Assembly (NCBI RefSeq): GCF_905475395.1
Contig: NC_058337.1
Coordinates: 28,916,983-28,980,982, forward strand
Direction of reading: 5' to 3'
DNA: 64,000 nt
Source of the DNA: Chrysoperla carnea
Taxonomy: Eukaryota > Arthropoda > Insecta > Neuroptera > Chrysopidae
Shown here: one piece after another, positions 11,318 through 22,900 of the stretch
How positions within the stretch are numbered: position 1 is the first letter of the stretch
Layout: each line of letters begins with the position of its first letter
Program-made: the position numbers and the translations under genes
The notes under the pieces: model-generated
What the model was told of the DNA's origin: nothing
Seen by the model: only the letters and a program-made list of their open reading frames with translations
Databases searched by the model: none

Positions 11318-11600
11318 AACATAAACTTACTTAGAAACAAACCCAAAAATGAAATTTAAGATTTGGAATTCAAATGAAGGGAATAGATAAATGTCAAATA
11401 AATAAGCTATTCATAGTGAATAGTAAAACACACACTCAAATTAATTATATTACTAAGAATAAATTATCACATGAGATTTAGAAAATAAAAATTTTACTTA
11501 CCTGGATTTTGAACTCCATACCTGTGTAAGAGGAGTAGGACTCACTATACTCTCTGCCACACGACTTGATGTAAAACTGGACCAACCTAATGAATAAATA
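11318..11600 (-). mobile_element. tRNA-headed SINE unit, degenerate
   Basis: On the minus strand, GTGTGGCAGAGAGTATAGTGAG and GGTATGGAGTTCAAAATCCAGG stand in the positions of degenerate A and B boxes of a tRNA-Arg-like head. The plus-strand left part (AACTTACTTAGAAACAAAC, AATGAAATTTAAGATTTGG, AATTCAAATGAAGG) matches 13327-13400, and the marker CCAACCTAATGAATAAAT follows at 11584. It belongs to the same family as the tandem units at 13.3-14.0 kb. Confidence 0.55.
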
Positions 11601-11649
11601 TATTTTAGTGATAAATAATTAAAATAATTAAAAATAATTTTATTATTAG

Positions 11650-11893
11650 TGTATGTACAAATATCAGCCAATTGATTCTCTGTAGGTATATGTTCAATTT
11701 TTAAATTATCTTTTTTTAATTCTGATCGAATGAAATGGTATTTAATGTCAATATGTTTACTTCTTTTACTTTCCCAATTCTTAACTTATTGAATACTTGA
11801 TTGATTATCCTCAAAAATTACTGGTTTAACGATAATATTAAAACATTCATTTTACAAACCGCAGCTAGCTAATGCAGCAATATTCTGTTTTTT
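11650..11893 (-). pseudogene. Ty1/copia retrotransposon pol remnant (RNase H end)
   Basis: Minus-strand translation gives KPVIFEDNQSSIQ, a stop, then KRSKHIDIKYHFIRSE and IEHIPTENQLADICT. These are hallmark words of the C-terminal RNase H part of copia-type polyproteins (EDNQS, RSKHIDIRYHF, TEDQLADIFTK). Upstream AALASCG corresponds to the AEYIALSS block. The frame is broken by stops and truncated at the 3' side, so it is a dead fragment. Confidence 0.85.
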
Positions 11894-11920
11894 AGATTTT
11901 CAAAATATATTATTTCCAAA

Positions 11921-12303
11921 TAATTGAAGGGCGTACATGCGTCAACGATAATAGTAGAGAAATAAAAACAATATGGTAATGCGATAGTTTAAATGATTTT
12001 CTATGATTTAAGACAAGAAAAAAAACCTGTTATCGAATTATTTTCATTGAATTTTAAGTTTAAAAAATTGACTAAAAGTAAGATTTAATATGGGACTAAA
12101 TGGAAAATATAAATACGATATTTTTCTAAAATTATATCGATACCAATACTTTTTTTTACAAGCTTTTACCAGGTAATAATTATTTAAACTTTTAATAGAA
12201 TTTCAAAAAAATTTCTATTAATTTAAAATTCTTTAAAAGTTACATACTGTTTCCCTATGAACGCACGTAGCAAAACAGGTTCACGCATGTACGTGAACTT
12301 AAA
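11921..12303. mobile_element. MITE copy 1 with CGTACATGCGT inverted ends
   Basis: Left end GGGCGTACATGCGTCAACG is mirrored by TTCACGCATGTACGTGAAC at the right. The interior (AATGGAAAATATAAATACGA, AAATTATATCGATA, GAATTTCAAAAAAATTTC) matches the element at 12612-12940. It is AT-rich and non-coding, and lies exactly between the two copia fragments. Confidence 0.65.
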
Positions 12304-12448
12304 TAACATTTCATTCGATCAGAATTTAAAAAAAAATTGATTATATACCTACAAAAAATGAACTGGCTGATATTTGTACCAAAGGTTTATCAAATCAAAA
12401 ATTTCACAAATTTGCTAAGTCCATAGGAATCTGTTTTGTTTGAATTGA
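12304..12448 (+). pseudogene. Ty1/copia pol 3' remnant, frameshifted
   Basis: Plus-strand words HFIRSE, then after a frameshift YIPTKNELADICTKG and a short LSNQKFHKF tail ending in TGA. This is the extreme C-terminus of a copia polyprotein. It is followed by a purine stretch GAGCGGAG and then TGTTGAAATC, which looks like a polypurine tract and the start of a 3' LTR near 12449; I cannot find the other LTR. Confidence 0.8.
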
Positions 12449-12611
12449 GCGGAGTGTTGAAATCAATTGAATACAAGTTTAGTTTTATTTATTATTTTGA
12501 TAGAATTTTTTTCGATATTTAGTAACGGAGTTGTTGATGAAAACAATAATATTAAAACATTTCATTAATATTATGAATGTTCAAGTGATTGTAGAGATAT
12601 TTAGTTATTCA

Positions 12612-12940
12612 TTTAAGGACGTACATTCATGAGACTTGTAAGTAGACAAATAAAAATAATTATGATGATAAAAAAGTTTAAATGATTTAAGAAAGAAAAA
12701 ATATACAATTATATAAATTAATCGAAACGTAATTAATGTTAAATTTTAAATTCAAAAAGTGACAAAAATTAATCTTTAACATAGGTTTAAATGGAAAATA
12801 TAAATCGATATTTCTCAAAAATTATATCGATAACTATACTTGAAACTTTTATCAGTTAGTAATTATTAAAAATTTTAATAAAATTTCAAAAAAAATTCAA
12901 AATTATTTCTTAATTAAGTTGATGAATGAACGTTCTTAAA
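12612..12940. mobile_element. MITE copy 2 with 19-bp inverted ends
   Basis: Starts TTTAAGGACGTACATTCAT and ends ATGAATGAACGTTCTTAAA, which pair with two mismatches in 19. The 329-bp interior matches copy 1 at 11921-12303. No coding capacity. Confidence 0.7.
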
Positions 12941-13326
12941 TAAAAATTATAATTATTAATATTAAAACTGTGTGTTTATTAGTAAACTCTACATCTAAAA
13001 TAACACTAACGTCAAAAAATTTTATGAAACCATAGTACATATTCATTTTGTTATATTTATTATAAATAAATTTTGTATAAATTAGATTGAATCTCTTGGG
13101 AATAAATGTAAGCTCGAAAAATAATGAAATCAAATAAAAAAACTTGTAGTCGTACACTAATAATAAAACAACTAATTCTAGAATGTGATTTCAATTGGAA
13201 AAAATAAACAAGTGACTCAAACATAATTTTTGTGTAAAAAAGTATTTAGACAAAATATGAAACAAATTAAATATAATATAGAATTTTACAATGTACAAAA
13301 AAAGAATTAGAAAAATGTAAATTAAA
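12941..13326. other. Non-coding DNA, no gene seen
   Basis: AT-rich, no match elsewhere; the 73-residue minus frame at 12936-13157 is dominated by I/F/N/Y as expected of random AT-rich DNA. Confidence 0.4.
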
Positions 13327-14045
13327 ACAAAAACTTACTCAGAAACAAATTCGAAAATGAAATTTGACGTTTGGAAGTCAAATGAAGGTGAAACACAAAG
13401 CACAAATGTAACCAACTAACCACTATGAACGATGAAACACTACTGACCTAATGAATAATTTTGATTGACCACACCCGAAAAAAGCGCGGAAATTTAACAC
13501 GCATTTAAATTAATGAAATTAATTTGAATAAATCAGAACATGAAATGTAGAGAAAAAATTTAAAATTTTTATTTGCCCGAGCTTTGAACCATAGACCATC
13601 GATCTACGAGTCGCACTCGCTTAACACCGAGCTGCGACACCTCTTATATGATGAAACAATATCAAGAGACATTATCGGTGATAAAGCTGTACAAACCTAA
13701 TGAAAAACTTTGAGTGACTAAAACACCTGTGGGATTGTTACACAAACTTAAATTAATAACGTAGGGAAAAAAAAAATTTTGTACTTAAGTGGGTTTCGAA
13801 CCCACGATCTTAGTACTACGAGTCGGACTCGCTTACCACTTCGCCATATGACCCGATATATATACATACAATTTAAAAAGCTAATATCAGTGAGAAAATT
13901 ATATTAACCTAATGAATAAATAAATTTAACTTATTCCAAAATAAATGCGTATTCAAATTAATTTAATTGATTTGCAAAAAATCATATTAATAAATTCATT
14001 AAAAAAAAAATTAAAGTTTATACTTATCCGGGATTTGAGTGAGAA
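13327..14045 (-). mobile_element. Tandem run of tRNA-headed SINE units
   Basis: Minus-strand tRNA-like heads occur at about 13568-13645 (AGCTCGGTGTTAAGCGAGTG and TATGGTTCAAAGC) and 13785-13860 (TATGGCGAAGTGGTAAGCGA and GTGGGTTCGAAACCCAC, with a perfect 5-bp T-arm). A third is cut off at about 14023-14040. CGACTCGTAG is shared by the first two heads. Each is preceded on the plus strand by ACCTAATGAA (about 13447, 13696 and 13907), giving a unit spacing of roughly 210-250 bases. Anticodon stems do not pair, so these are SINE heads, not tRNA genes. Confidence 0.6.
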
Positions 14046-14585
14046 AACCGAATAAGTATAAACCGACAACACATCCTTCTAAACCGAAACACATTAAGTC
14101 ATTCGGATACAGTGTAGTAATAACTATTCATAGACCCTATTTATTAAGAATTTTTTGCTTCTATTATAAAATGTTCTATTACAAATATCAGGTTTTTCCT
14201 CGGTTTTACTACATTTATGTTGTTGTAAAACTGTCTCTTGTATGAAAAGTTTTCTTACAGATTTCACATGATTAATAATTTTTTTTTTTCTACTGTAAAT
14301 GATTAATAAAATGATTATCATTACATGTGATGAGTGTTTATGTGACTTAGATGTGTTGTAATTGTTGCGATTTTAACGAAATCAAGTATATATTAATAAT
14401 ATACTCAGATAAAAACTTTTAATCGTTTTCCTTAAAATGTGGTTTGTTAAAACAGTTCTGAAAAAACTGTTTACTACGATTCTGAAAAAACCATATTTAC
14501 TCAAAGAGTTGTTTTTGAAATTATAAATAGTAAAATAGGAAAATGAATCTAATTTCGCCTTAAACCTTGGTTAAATTGTTTTTTT
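14046..14585. other. Non-coding DNA, no gene seen
   Basis: No gene recognised; the overlapping opposite-strand frames at 14039-14321 show no family resemblance. Confidence 0.4.
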
Positions 14586-15082
14586 TTTTGACGTCACGTA
14601 AATAAAAGATATTCACTTTGATATTCCTATATTAATACATACTATAAAATTTGCACCTAATTAACGCCCTCGTGGGTAAACAGTGATGTTTACAAAAAAA
14701 TGTTTCAAACAAAAGTTTTTTATTTTTTTATAAGCAACATTTTTTACATTTAAATTTTTGTTCTATCTCTAACGGTTTACAAGATGGGTCCTACGGACCC
14801 AAGACCCAATTGACCTATGATGCTCATTTACGAACTTGACCTGACTTTTTACGTCCTAAGTACGCTGTAAAAATTTCAAATCGATATCTTTTTTCGTTTT
14901 TGAGTTATCGTGTCCACAGCCGGACGGACGGACGGACAACCGGAAATGGATTAATTAGGTGATTCTATGAACACCTATACCAAAATTTTGTTCGTGGCAT
15001 CAATATTTTTAAGCGTTACAAACTTGGGACGAAACTTAATATACTATGTATAGGTATTTCATATATATACATGGTATAAAAA
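14586..15082 (-). repeat. GTCY-family dispersed repeat, copy 4
   Basis: Runs from GACGTCACGTAAATAAAAGA through CGCCCTCGTGGGTAAACAGT, AACGGTTTACAAGATGGGTC, the array CGGACGGACGGACGGAC and ACCTATACCAAAATTTTGTT to TATACATGGTATAAAA. It lacks the AACAAGTG terminus. It carries GGGTCCTACGGACCCAAGAC, also seen in copy 7. Confidence 0.75.
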
Positions 15083-15760
15083 TAAGTGCGTTAAAATCCA
15101 TTTTTGTTTTTATTAAATACTTAACAAAAATGTCACATTAATAAAAATTCAACATGCCATAAAGTTTGTACAATGCACATCAATATTCTAAAAATTCTAC
15201 GTAATTTAGGAATCCCCTAATAATAACAAAATTGGACTTTGTCATTGAATTGAAATGAAACTGCAAACAGTATAAAAAATTTAAAAAGCTGATATAATTA
15301 AAATAGTACATATTTTAATTTATTACTGCAATTATTAAGTATTTTCAACACAATGCCATTTTATTAATAAGCATTTATAAAAGTATGTTTTAACTCCACA
15401 TGTATGCCGCGCGCTAATCAATCAAAGATAGAAAATATCTCATTCACATTGATTCTTTCTAATCAAACCACAGTATTTATAGTCCAAGAAATAATACTAA
15501 TTCCTTGTAGAAATTAAAGGAAGCAGTGTTTTTTAAGCAATTTTTAGGACTGCATATAGCCTGAAATCGGTTGCTTTTGTTATGAAATTATCTTCTATCT
15601 TCTATATTTTCGGAAAAAAACTGTAAAAAACTAAAATTGTGTGTAGCGTAAATAAAACTTTTGAGAGGAAGGGATCAAAGTTTTTTCCCTTGAGTGTATT
15701 CTATTGATTCCCCATGACGTTAAAACTATATAAATGATAAGTGATAATAGTGACAATTGT
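15083..15760. other. Non-coding DNA, no gene seen
   Basis: AT-rich sequence with no recognised feature. Confidence 0.4.
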
Positions 15761-15774
15761 ACAATTTTTCATTC

Positions 15775-16135
15775 GATATAAAAAACGGTTTGACCGATTT
15801 TGCTCAAAACCTAATCAGGTCTAAGTTACATAATTATGCGTTAAATGAAACTAGTCCCATGCCAAAATAATCATTTTATCTCGAGATATGCGAGACGAAA
15901 ATTGAATCCGAACATACATACATACATACATATGCACACACGGGCATCCTTTTAAAAGCCATGCTATTCGACTCTAAAGGCCTTGAAACGTAGGGATATG
16001 TCTAAATTTTCAATTTGCAAAATCGTACCCATTACAATAACTATCCCATTGGAAAGTTAAAAAGGGTTAAAAATCGATTCAAAGTGTTTTCGGCAGGCAA
16101 GCATAGAGACTACGAGTTAAAATAAAGCTCGTCAG
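15775..16135 (+). repeat. Probable dispersed repeat with (CATA)n
   Basis: CGGTTTGACCGATTTTGCTC followed by ATCTCGAGATATGCGAGACG and a CATACATACATACATACATA microsatellite (about 15912-15931) is a motif order typical of non-coding dispersed insect repeats. No second copy is in the window, so the call is tentative. Confidence 0.35.
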
Positions 16136-16222
16136 CAAAATTTAATGAACTTTTAATTTAGTGAGAAATTATTTAGAAGGATCAATTTCGTTTATTTACC
16201 TATCTCAAATGTCACCTATCCT

Positions 16223-16788
16223 CAGTGGTGGATTTACACTAGGGGCAGTCGGGGCTAGTGCCCAGGGCGGTAAATTTTCTAGGGCGGCAAAATTTGGAAT
16301 GTGAGAAAATATTTTCTATACAATATATAATTAACTAATTCTTTTAAATAAACATTTTATTTTTCAAGAAATATAATTTATGCATTATGTATCAAATCAA
16401 AATTTTGTATATTATAATATGGGAAATTTAAGTGAAAACTATTAAAATAGTTTAATTAATTTATTTCCATAAAGGTTTGCAAAAATAAAATTTGATATTT
16501 TTATTTTCTGGAATTGATAAATTAATATACTTTTTTTGAAGAATTAAAAATATTTTCAAATTATGTATGTCTTTTTGATAACAGAAACTTTAATTGATCA
16601 ATGAATTTTCCTAAAATTGGAGAATTATCAAATAATACTAATTAATTTTAATTTAAAAGAACAGTAATAAATAATATGTAATACATAATAAATTTTCTGC
16701 AATTAATTAGTTATTCTAATTTTTTTTTTAAATTAGAGCGGCATTTTCTAAAGTGCCCCAGGGCGGCAGAAATTTAAATCCGGCCCTG
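16223..16788. mobile_element. hAT-type MITE with 8-bp target duplication
   Basis: The element starts CAGTGGTGGATTTACACTAG and ends TTTAAATCCGGCCCTG, flanked on both sides by the 8-bp sequence CCTATCCT (16215-16222 and 16789-16796). Subterminal GGGCGG and CGGCA blocks are repeated in inverted form at both ends. An 8-bp duplication with CAGKG...CCCTG ends is diagnostic of the hAT superfamily. The 566-bp interior is AT-rich and non-coding. Confidence 0.9.
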
Positions 16789-16796
16789 CCTATCCT

Positions 16797-17290
16797 GATA
16801 ATAAAAATGTTCCTCATCCACATATAGCGTGAACCTCGTTCTTGGACTAACATTAATGCATGATTAGGGATATATTGTCTAGCATTTATTTTTTTTTTTA
16901 AACAATCAGATCGTTAATTAATGTTATTTTAATAATAATAATATATATTTATTAAAATTACATGGAATGTTGTATATATGAATTTTTAATTTTTTATGCA
17001 TACTTTGTAATATACCGCATGTCTAATTAAAAAGCTTTATCATAGTACCTATAAATATAAATATTAAAATATATTTAAAATGTTTAATCTATATATATTG
17101 TATTTAACAATCTATGTATATATGTATATTTAACAATATTTATTAACGAACCTACCCACTAAAATTTTTAAAATTTTATTCATTACAAATAAGTCAATAA
17201 AAGGTGTAAAACTTTTCTCTTTTAAAAATCGAATAATTTTCCAAATGATACCTCTTTTTATATATATCTAAGAATGAGCAATAATACGTC
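16797..17290. other. Very AT-rich DNA, no gene seen
   Basis: Long A/T runs and ATA-type simple sequence; nothing else visible. Confidence 0.45.
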
Positions 17291-17296
17291 TTATTC

Positions 17297-17530
17297 TAGC
17301 CCCACACGATCGTTATTATTGAGCCAACATCGATATTGAGCAAAATATTGAGCAATTTATTTCACTCGATCAATATTATTGAGCCGACATCAATATTGAA
17401 CCATCTATACATGGTCTGAGGTTTATATATTGATGGAAAATATATTGAAGACACTAAAAGGATCAATTTACCTCACATGATCAATATTATTGAGCCAATA
17501 TCAATACTGAACCATATATTCACCGCCTGA
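17297..17530. repeat. Degenerate tandem repeat with ATTATTGAGCC core
   Basis: Three loosely spaced copies of a segment like GATCAATATTATTGAGCC followed by ACATCAATATTGAACCAT (near 17308, 17368 and 17480). It runs straight into the GC-rich palindrome at 17574. Confidence 0.55.
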
Positions 17531-17573
17531 GCACTATATTGCTCAGGTTGCTTCCCTCTGGCCCTCGCCGGCC

Positions 17574-17613
17574 AAGGGTCGCCGCCAGCTTATGGGAGCT
17601 GGCGGCGACCCTT
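17574..17613. repeat. GC-rich perfect hairpin, 17-bp stem
   Basis: AAGGGTCGCCGCCAGCT (17574-17590) pairs perfectly with AGCTGGCGGCGACCCTT (17597-17613) around a TATGGG loop. It is a sharp GC peak in AT-rich DNA. It is not followed by a T run that would make it a bacterial-style terminator, and the surrounding sequence is insect. Confidence 0.85.
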
Positions 17614-18727
17614 TGCCTCACAGATTTTATTTCACCAAACATTATTGTGTGGTTAATGGAAATGTTTCTTTGGAGATAAGAAAGTTGAGACACAATGAGC
17701 AGGCAATGTTTTCGGTAGTGTGTGGCGGTCAGATAGGATTTGACGTTGAATGATTTTTGTCGAACGTTTCTGTTGCGTCATTTCGTTTTGTCTGCTTATA
17801 ATTTTATAAACTATTTAACCGAAGTATAAAAACCAAAAAATTACCTAATCCTCGGAATTTGAAAGTACACCTCTGATTTTTACCGGACTGACCACAAACT
17901 GTTCGTATGAGAGAGTAGAAAAAATCAGTATGGTCTTAAAATTGACGCGGGTGAGCGCGCTTACAAGTTCGTAATAGCCAATCGTGCTGAAAAATCATGA
18001 GAATAAAAAAAAAACTACTGGATTTCATATTTTGAACTATTCTTAGCATATTTTGTCCATCCTCATCGTTTTCAAAAAATTCGTTATATTGATGAAAATT
18101 TGATAATGACAAAATTAACGATTATTGTGTGATTTTGATCAAATATGTGATTCATGACCAATTGGATCATATATTTTGGACATTTTTAAATACTGCTACT
18201 CTAATAAGATGCCTTTTGACCTTGAAAGGCGAGGTTAAATATAAGGCAGGCATAAAATGAGCCCCTTTGAATCGATTGTCTTTCAATTTAATTAGAAACT
18301 TTTTCACTTCTTTAAAAATTTTTGCGGTGTTAGATTAAAATGAACATTCGGTATATTCGATTCATTCGAATCTTATGTTTTTCGTCATAAAATATAACAT
18401 AGCGTTAAATTTTACTATATTAACGTTCTATGCAAATTTCATTACTAAAACACTATGCAATTGCCTATACTTTTCACATTCTCTAAAATCTAATAACGTG
18501 TGAGATTTTAGTTATTATAGTGGCTCAAAACCGATTACTCATATAATCTTAGAAGTTGCAACTTCTAAATGTTTTGCGCACAATATTCACAAAAACGTTT
18601 TAATAGCAATCTCAAAGAAATTTAGAGGAATTACACAGATTGTAAGAAATCGGATTCTTTTGGTATGAAATTAGGATCAATTGGCCAGCAATTTGAATCA
18701 TTCTTCAGCAATTGGCTATCTATAGTT
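17614..18727. other. Non-coding DNA, no gene seen
   Basis: Moderately AT-rich; no family resemblance in any frame. Confidence 0.4.
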
Positions 18728-19222
18728 TCGGGAAAAAACTCTGAAAATTAAATTTGCATGTACCACCCTTGTGGAAATAAATTTGTTCTGGAACTCATAG
18801 TTTGAAGATTACATAGTTTGAAATTTGAAAGGATATGTGAAATAAAACTATAGAGATATATCTCTGAAAAAATCAGAAAAATTTTGAAAACATTAAATAA
18901 ATTACTAATCAGTTATTTAATAACAGAAAATGGTAATAGATTGAGACTCTTCCGGAAGAAATATTCTGAGTTACTCAAAATTTTTTCGAAAAAGTAGTAA
19001 CAAAGTAGTAGTAACTCAGAATATTTCTTCCGAAAGAGTACCAATCTATTACCATTTTCTGTCATTAAATGTTTGATTAATAATTTATTTAATATTTTTA
19101 GACTTTTTTTAGGGATAGTTTTACTTCACATATTCTTTTTTTGAATTTCAAACTAAATTTTCCAGAGTTCCAGAACAGATTTAATTCCACAAGGGCGTAC
19201 AAAAATTGTTTGCATATTTTCG
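18728..19222. mobile_element. Foldback MITE, ~200-bp arms
   Basis: AAAAAACTCTGAAAATTAAA, CACCCTTGTGGAAATAAATT and GTTCTGGAACTC on the left are mirrored by GAGTTCCAGAACAGATTTAA, TTCCACAAGGGCG and TATTTTCGAGTTTT on the right. The inner arms ATGGTAATAGATTGAGACTC...GAAGAAATATTCTGAGTTAC and GTAACTCAGAATATTTCTTC...CCAATCTATTACCATTTTCT pair closely around 18975-19005. No coding capacity. Confidence 0.85.
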
Positions 19223-19968
19223 AGTTTTACGTGCTTTGAAACGCAAATGTTTTACGTGCATTTGAAGTGTCAATACCTAACGAACAACGGTGTACTAAAA
19301 TTTTGGGAAAAGATTTTCATATTGTTCTGAAAGTTGCGGTGACGTGATAGGAAAAGGACATCCAGAAACAATGAACTTAACCTTGTCAAAAACTACAAAT
19401 GTTCCAGAGAAAAATTTTAATAAGAGAGATTAATTGTTTTTTTTTTAACGCACGTCTTTACTATTTAAAAAAAATTTATCCATATATATGGCGTTTTTCC
19501 AGATCTGTCGACTATCCTGTAATAGGTACGTATTATTGAATGTCAGAATGGAAATAATTAAAATATAATTAGCTTAACTTTTTCTGTTCTGTTTCTAATT
19601 AATATTACCTATCTTATCAACACCGTTAATATAAAACTGTAACTCTAACGTCAATGTATAAAACGAATATGAAAATCCATCTATCGGTTAAAAAATGTAT
19701 TAAAGCAGATGTTACCAAAATTGTATTTTTATGCGTATTAAAATTGTGTTATCTCTCTTACTCACTATTGATAACAATGTAATATGCAAAAATGAGAAAG
19801 CAATAAAACGATTCAGGAAATAACCATCTTCACAAGAGTGACTTTTGGAGTTTCAATAATAATAAAATAACATAAAGTACAAATTAAATCACAATGAATA
19901 CTATTATAGTTTAATTAAGAATATAATTCTTATATTTATCATTTATTTTCGCATTTTATTTGCATACG
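19223..19968. other. Upstream region of Mob3
   Basis: Contains the unplaced promoter and 5' UTR of Mob3. I see no clear TATA box and initiator pair, and no repeat. Confidence 0.35.
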
Positions 19969-22900
19969 ATGGCTTTAAGTGGATTCGTTGAATTTTTCCA
20001 AAAAGGGAAGGTGAGTATGGTTGGTATACTAAAAATTTTTTCAAAACATTGTTATTTAAATAATTAAGCAGTAAATAATTTATACATTTTTTTACATTAA
20101 GACTTTTCGACCAAAGAAAAAATTCACTCATGGAACGATTAGATATTCGTTACATAAACAAGCACAGGCCAGTCTGAATTCCGGTATTAATTTACGTGCT
20201 GCCGTGCAATTACCTGAAGGTGAAGATTTGAATGATTGGATTGCCGTCCATGGTATGTATATTAATTATTTTATTGAATTAATTTCCATACTAATTAGTT
20301 TATAATTGTTTTAGTGGTTGATTTTTTCAATCGTATTAATTTAATTTATGGTACTGTCTCTGAATATTGTGATTCGAAATCATGCCCGACAATGTCAGGT
20401 GGTCCACGATTTGAATATTTAATGTGGGCTGATGGTGATAGGTAAATATAACAACTGATGATCTTTACTTAATTATTATTTTTAGCTTATAACAGTTGAC
20501 AATTCCATTCTTAGTGAATGTTTATCCGAGAAAATAAATTTTCTTTTTAATTTTCTAGCCTAGTCCACAAAAAATACACTCTCGAACAGTACATATTAAT
20601 TTATTTATTATTATTTTCTTTGTTACGTTTTTCTATAATTACAGCTTTTGTTCAAATAAAAAATTATGCTATAATTAAAGTACAGGGATCTTCTTGATAT
20701 TTTGTATAGAGTCATAATTGTTAATTGCGAGTAACTTTTCTTAGTAATATTTCGCCAACTTATAAAAAAGAAGGGTAGTTTACCAAAAATAAAAATAATG
20801 ATTCCAAATTTTTGGCTACCCTGTACATTTTTAAGAAGTTTTAAATATTCCTACATACTTTTCAGAATAAACAAAACTTCTTATAAAGAATGACTTTTTT
20901 TCTTAAAATGCAGCAAAATTTACAAGTATAGTTAGCTATATCCGGGGACACACTATATATCATAGCTTTGTAGTATTTGAATTGAAATTTAATTTTCGGG
21001 GTGGAAAAACACATTTTTTATTATAAAAACAACTGAATATAAATTGTGGTTTTAACGGAAATGACTTGATTTTGATTATTTTAATTAAATATCTCTGTAG
21101 TAAATTTAGTAATTCATCACAAGTGATAATTTCTTTCAAAATGTTTTTTTTTTTTTTAGAAACTTTTTTTAATTAAATATTTTTTTAACAATATCGGTTC
21201 CTATATCACTTAAAACAATTGCTGAATATTCAATTTTTAAAATACTTAGCAAAATTTATGTCATCGGTTTAACTTATTGGTCAATGATGTCATCAATTTA
21301 ATTTATCGATTTTCATTGATTATTACATACCTATGCACTTGAAATGTATATATATATCTTTTTTTTTAACTGTAGGAAATAAAGTATTTGACCCAGGAAT
21401 CGACACCTCGTCATTAGATTTTTATGGGAGCCGGTGGAAAATGTTTGTCTGAGTGTACTAAACAAAGTCATATTTATGTGTACTTGTGCTTTTACGATTT
21501 ACACTCATACGGTGGGATAGAATTACCTTACTTTCGGACACCACATTCTCTTTATTTAACATTTAAAAAAAAACTATTGTATCTTATATATTGGACAATT
21601 CTCAGCGTTTTTTGAGCTCTGACAATTTTTACGTAACCTAACCGTTTTCTCGATATAAGTACAGAAAATGTGGATTTTCGCCAGAGCTCGTTGAGGAAAA
21701 TAAAGATTATTTTTTGATTCCGATCAAAAATTTTAATGAAAGTCATTAGATATTATACTTTAGAGTTTTGGGCGATTATAAGTATTTCTCGTGACAATTT
21801 TCCCCAAACCTAGCCGTTTTCGTAATACAACTTGAAAAAAAAAATAAAGTACGAATTTTGGCTGAAAACTTGTTATTGAAATTTGAATTTTAACTATTGA
21901 CATTTTTTACTTAGCGTCACGGTTTTTGACATATAAGCGTTTGAAAAAAAAGGTTATTGACGAACGTAAAGATTACTTTGTATATCTAGTCAAAAATTTG
22001 ATTTCAAAATCCATATGATATTATATTTTGGACCATTCTAAACACTTTTTGATTCCTGATATTTTTTTTACCTTACCCACTATTTTCGTTACATAAGCGT
22101 TTGACAAAAAAAACCGTATGGAGAACCACAAAATAATCTTTATTTTCGACAAAACCAGTTTTTTTTTGCTAGATGCTAGATAAAAATAATGTGGTGTTCG
22201 AAGGTAAGGCACTTCTTTCCCATCGTATTTACACCGTACGGGCTTTAAAAGTATGTGAAAAGGAACAAGTTCGTATGAATATGAATTTGTTCAGTACACT
22301 CAGGCAGACATTTTCCACCGGCACCCATAAAAATCGATTGACGAGGAGTCGATTCCTAGTTTTAGAATAAAGGCATATATACATTTCAAGTGCATAGGTA
22401 TGTAATAATCAATGATCTGTTTTGTCGGTTTTATTTCCTTGATTATAATGCGAGCTAACAACAAAAGGCCAAGCCGTATTAAGCCATGTGCAGTTTGATG
22501 ATTTGAATAACTCTTCATAATATTTGAACGTTGATTGACCAACGGCTAGCTCAAGTAATATTTTGTTCGGCAAAATCTCCTCTCCTCCTCCCTTTACACC
22601 CATGAAGATACGGAATTAGGATACGGAATTCAAAATGTCCAAACTTGCCAAGATTAATCTAACACCAAATTTATAGTAATACTATAGTGCGAAATACATC
22701 GAGGCTACTTTTCTTTTAGCCCTTTCTATTTCAGTGAATAAATAATTTTTCAACGAAATAATTGACAACTTCAAACAATCGGTTATTTGTTCCTTATTTA
22801 TTTTCAGGTATAAAAAACCAACAGCGTTACCAGCTCCTCAATACATAGCTCTCTTAATGGATTGGGTTGAATCTCAAATAAATAATGAAACATTATTTCC

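Noticed and set aside
13785-13862. tRNA-Arg gene on the minus strand
   Set aside because: The T-arm is perfect but the anticodon arm is not, and the head repeats in neighbouring SINE units.
17574-17613. Bacterial-type terminator or horizontally acquired DNA
   Set aside because: No T run follows and no bacterial coding sequence is nearby; a GC-rich palindrome alone is not evidence of transfer.
22409-22603. 64-codon minus-strand gene in Mob3 intron 3
   Set aside because: Composition is somewhat protein-like, but no family is recognised, it lies at the edge of a foldback element, and a second frame overlaps it; not supportable.
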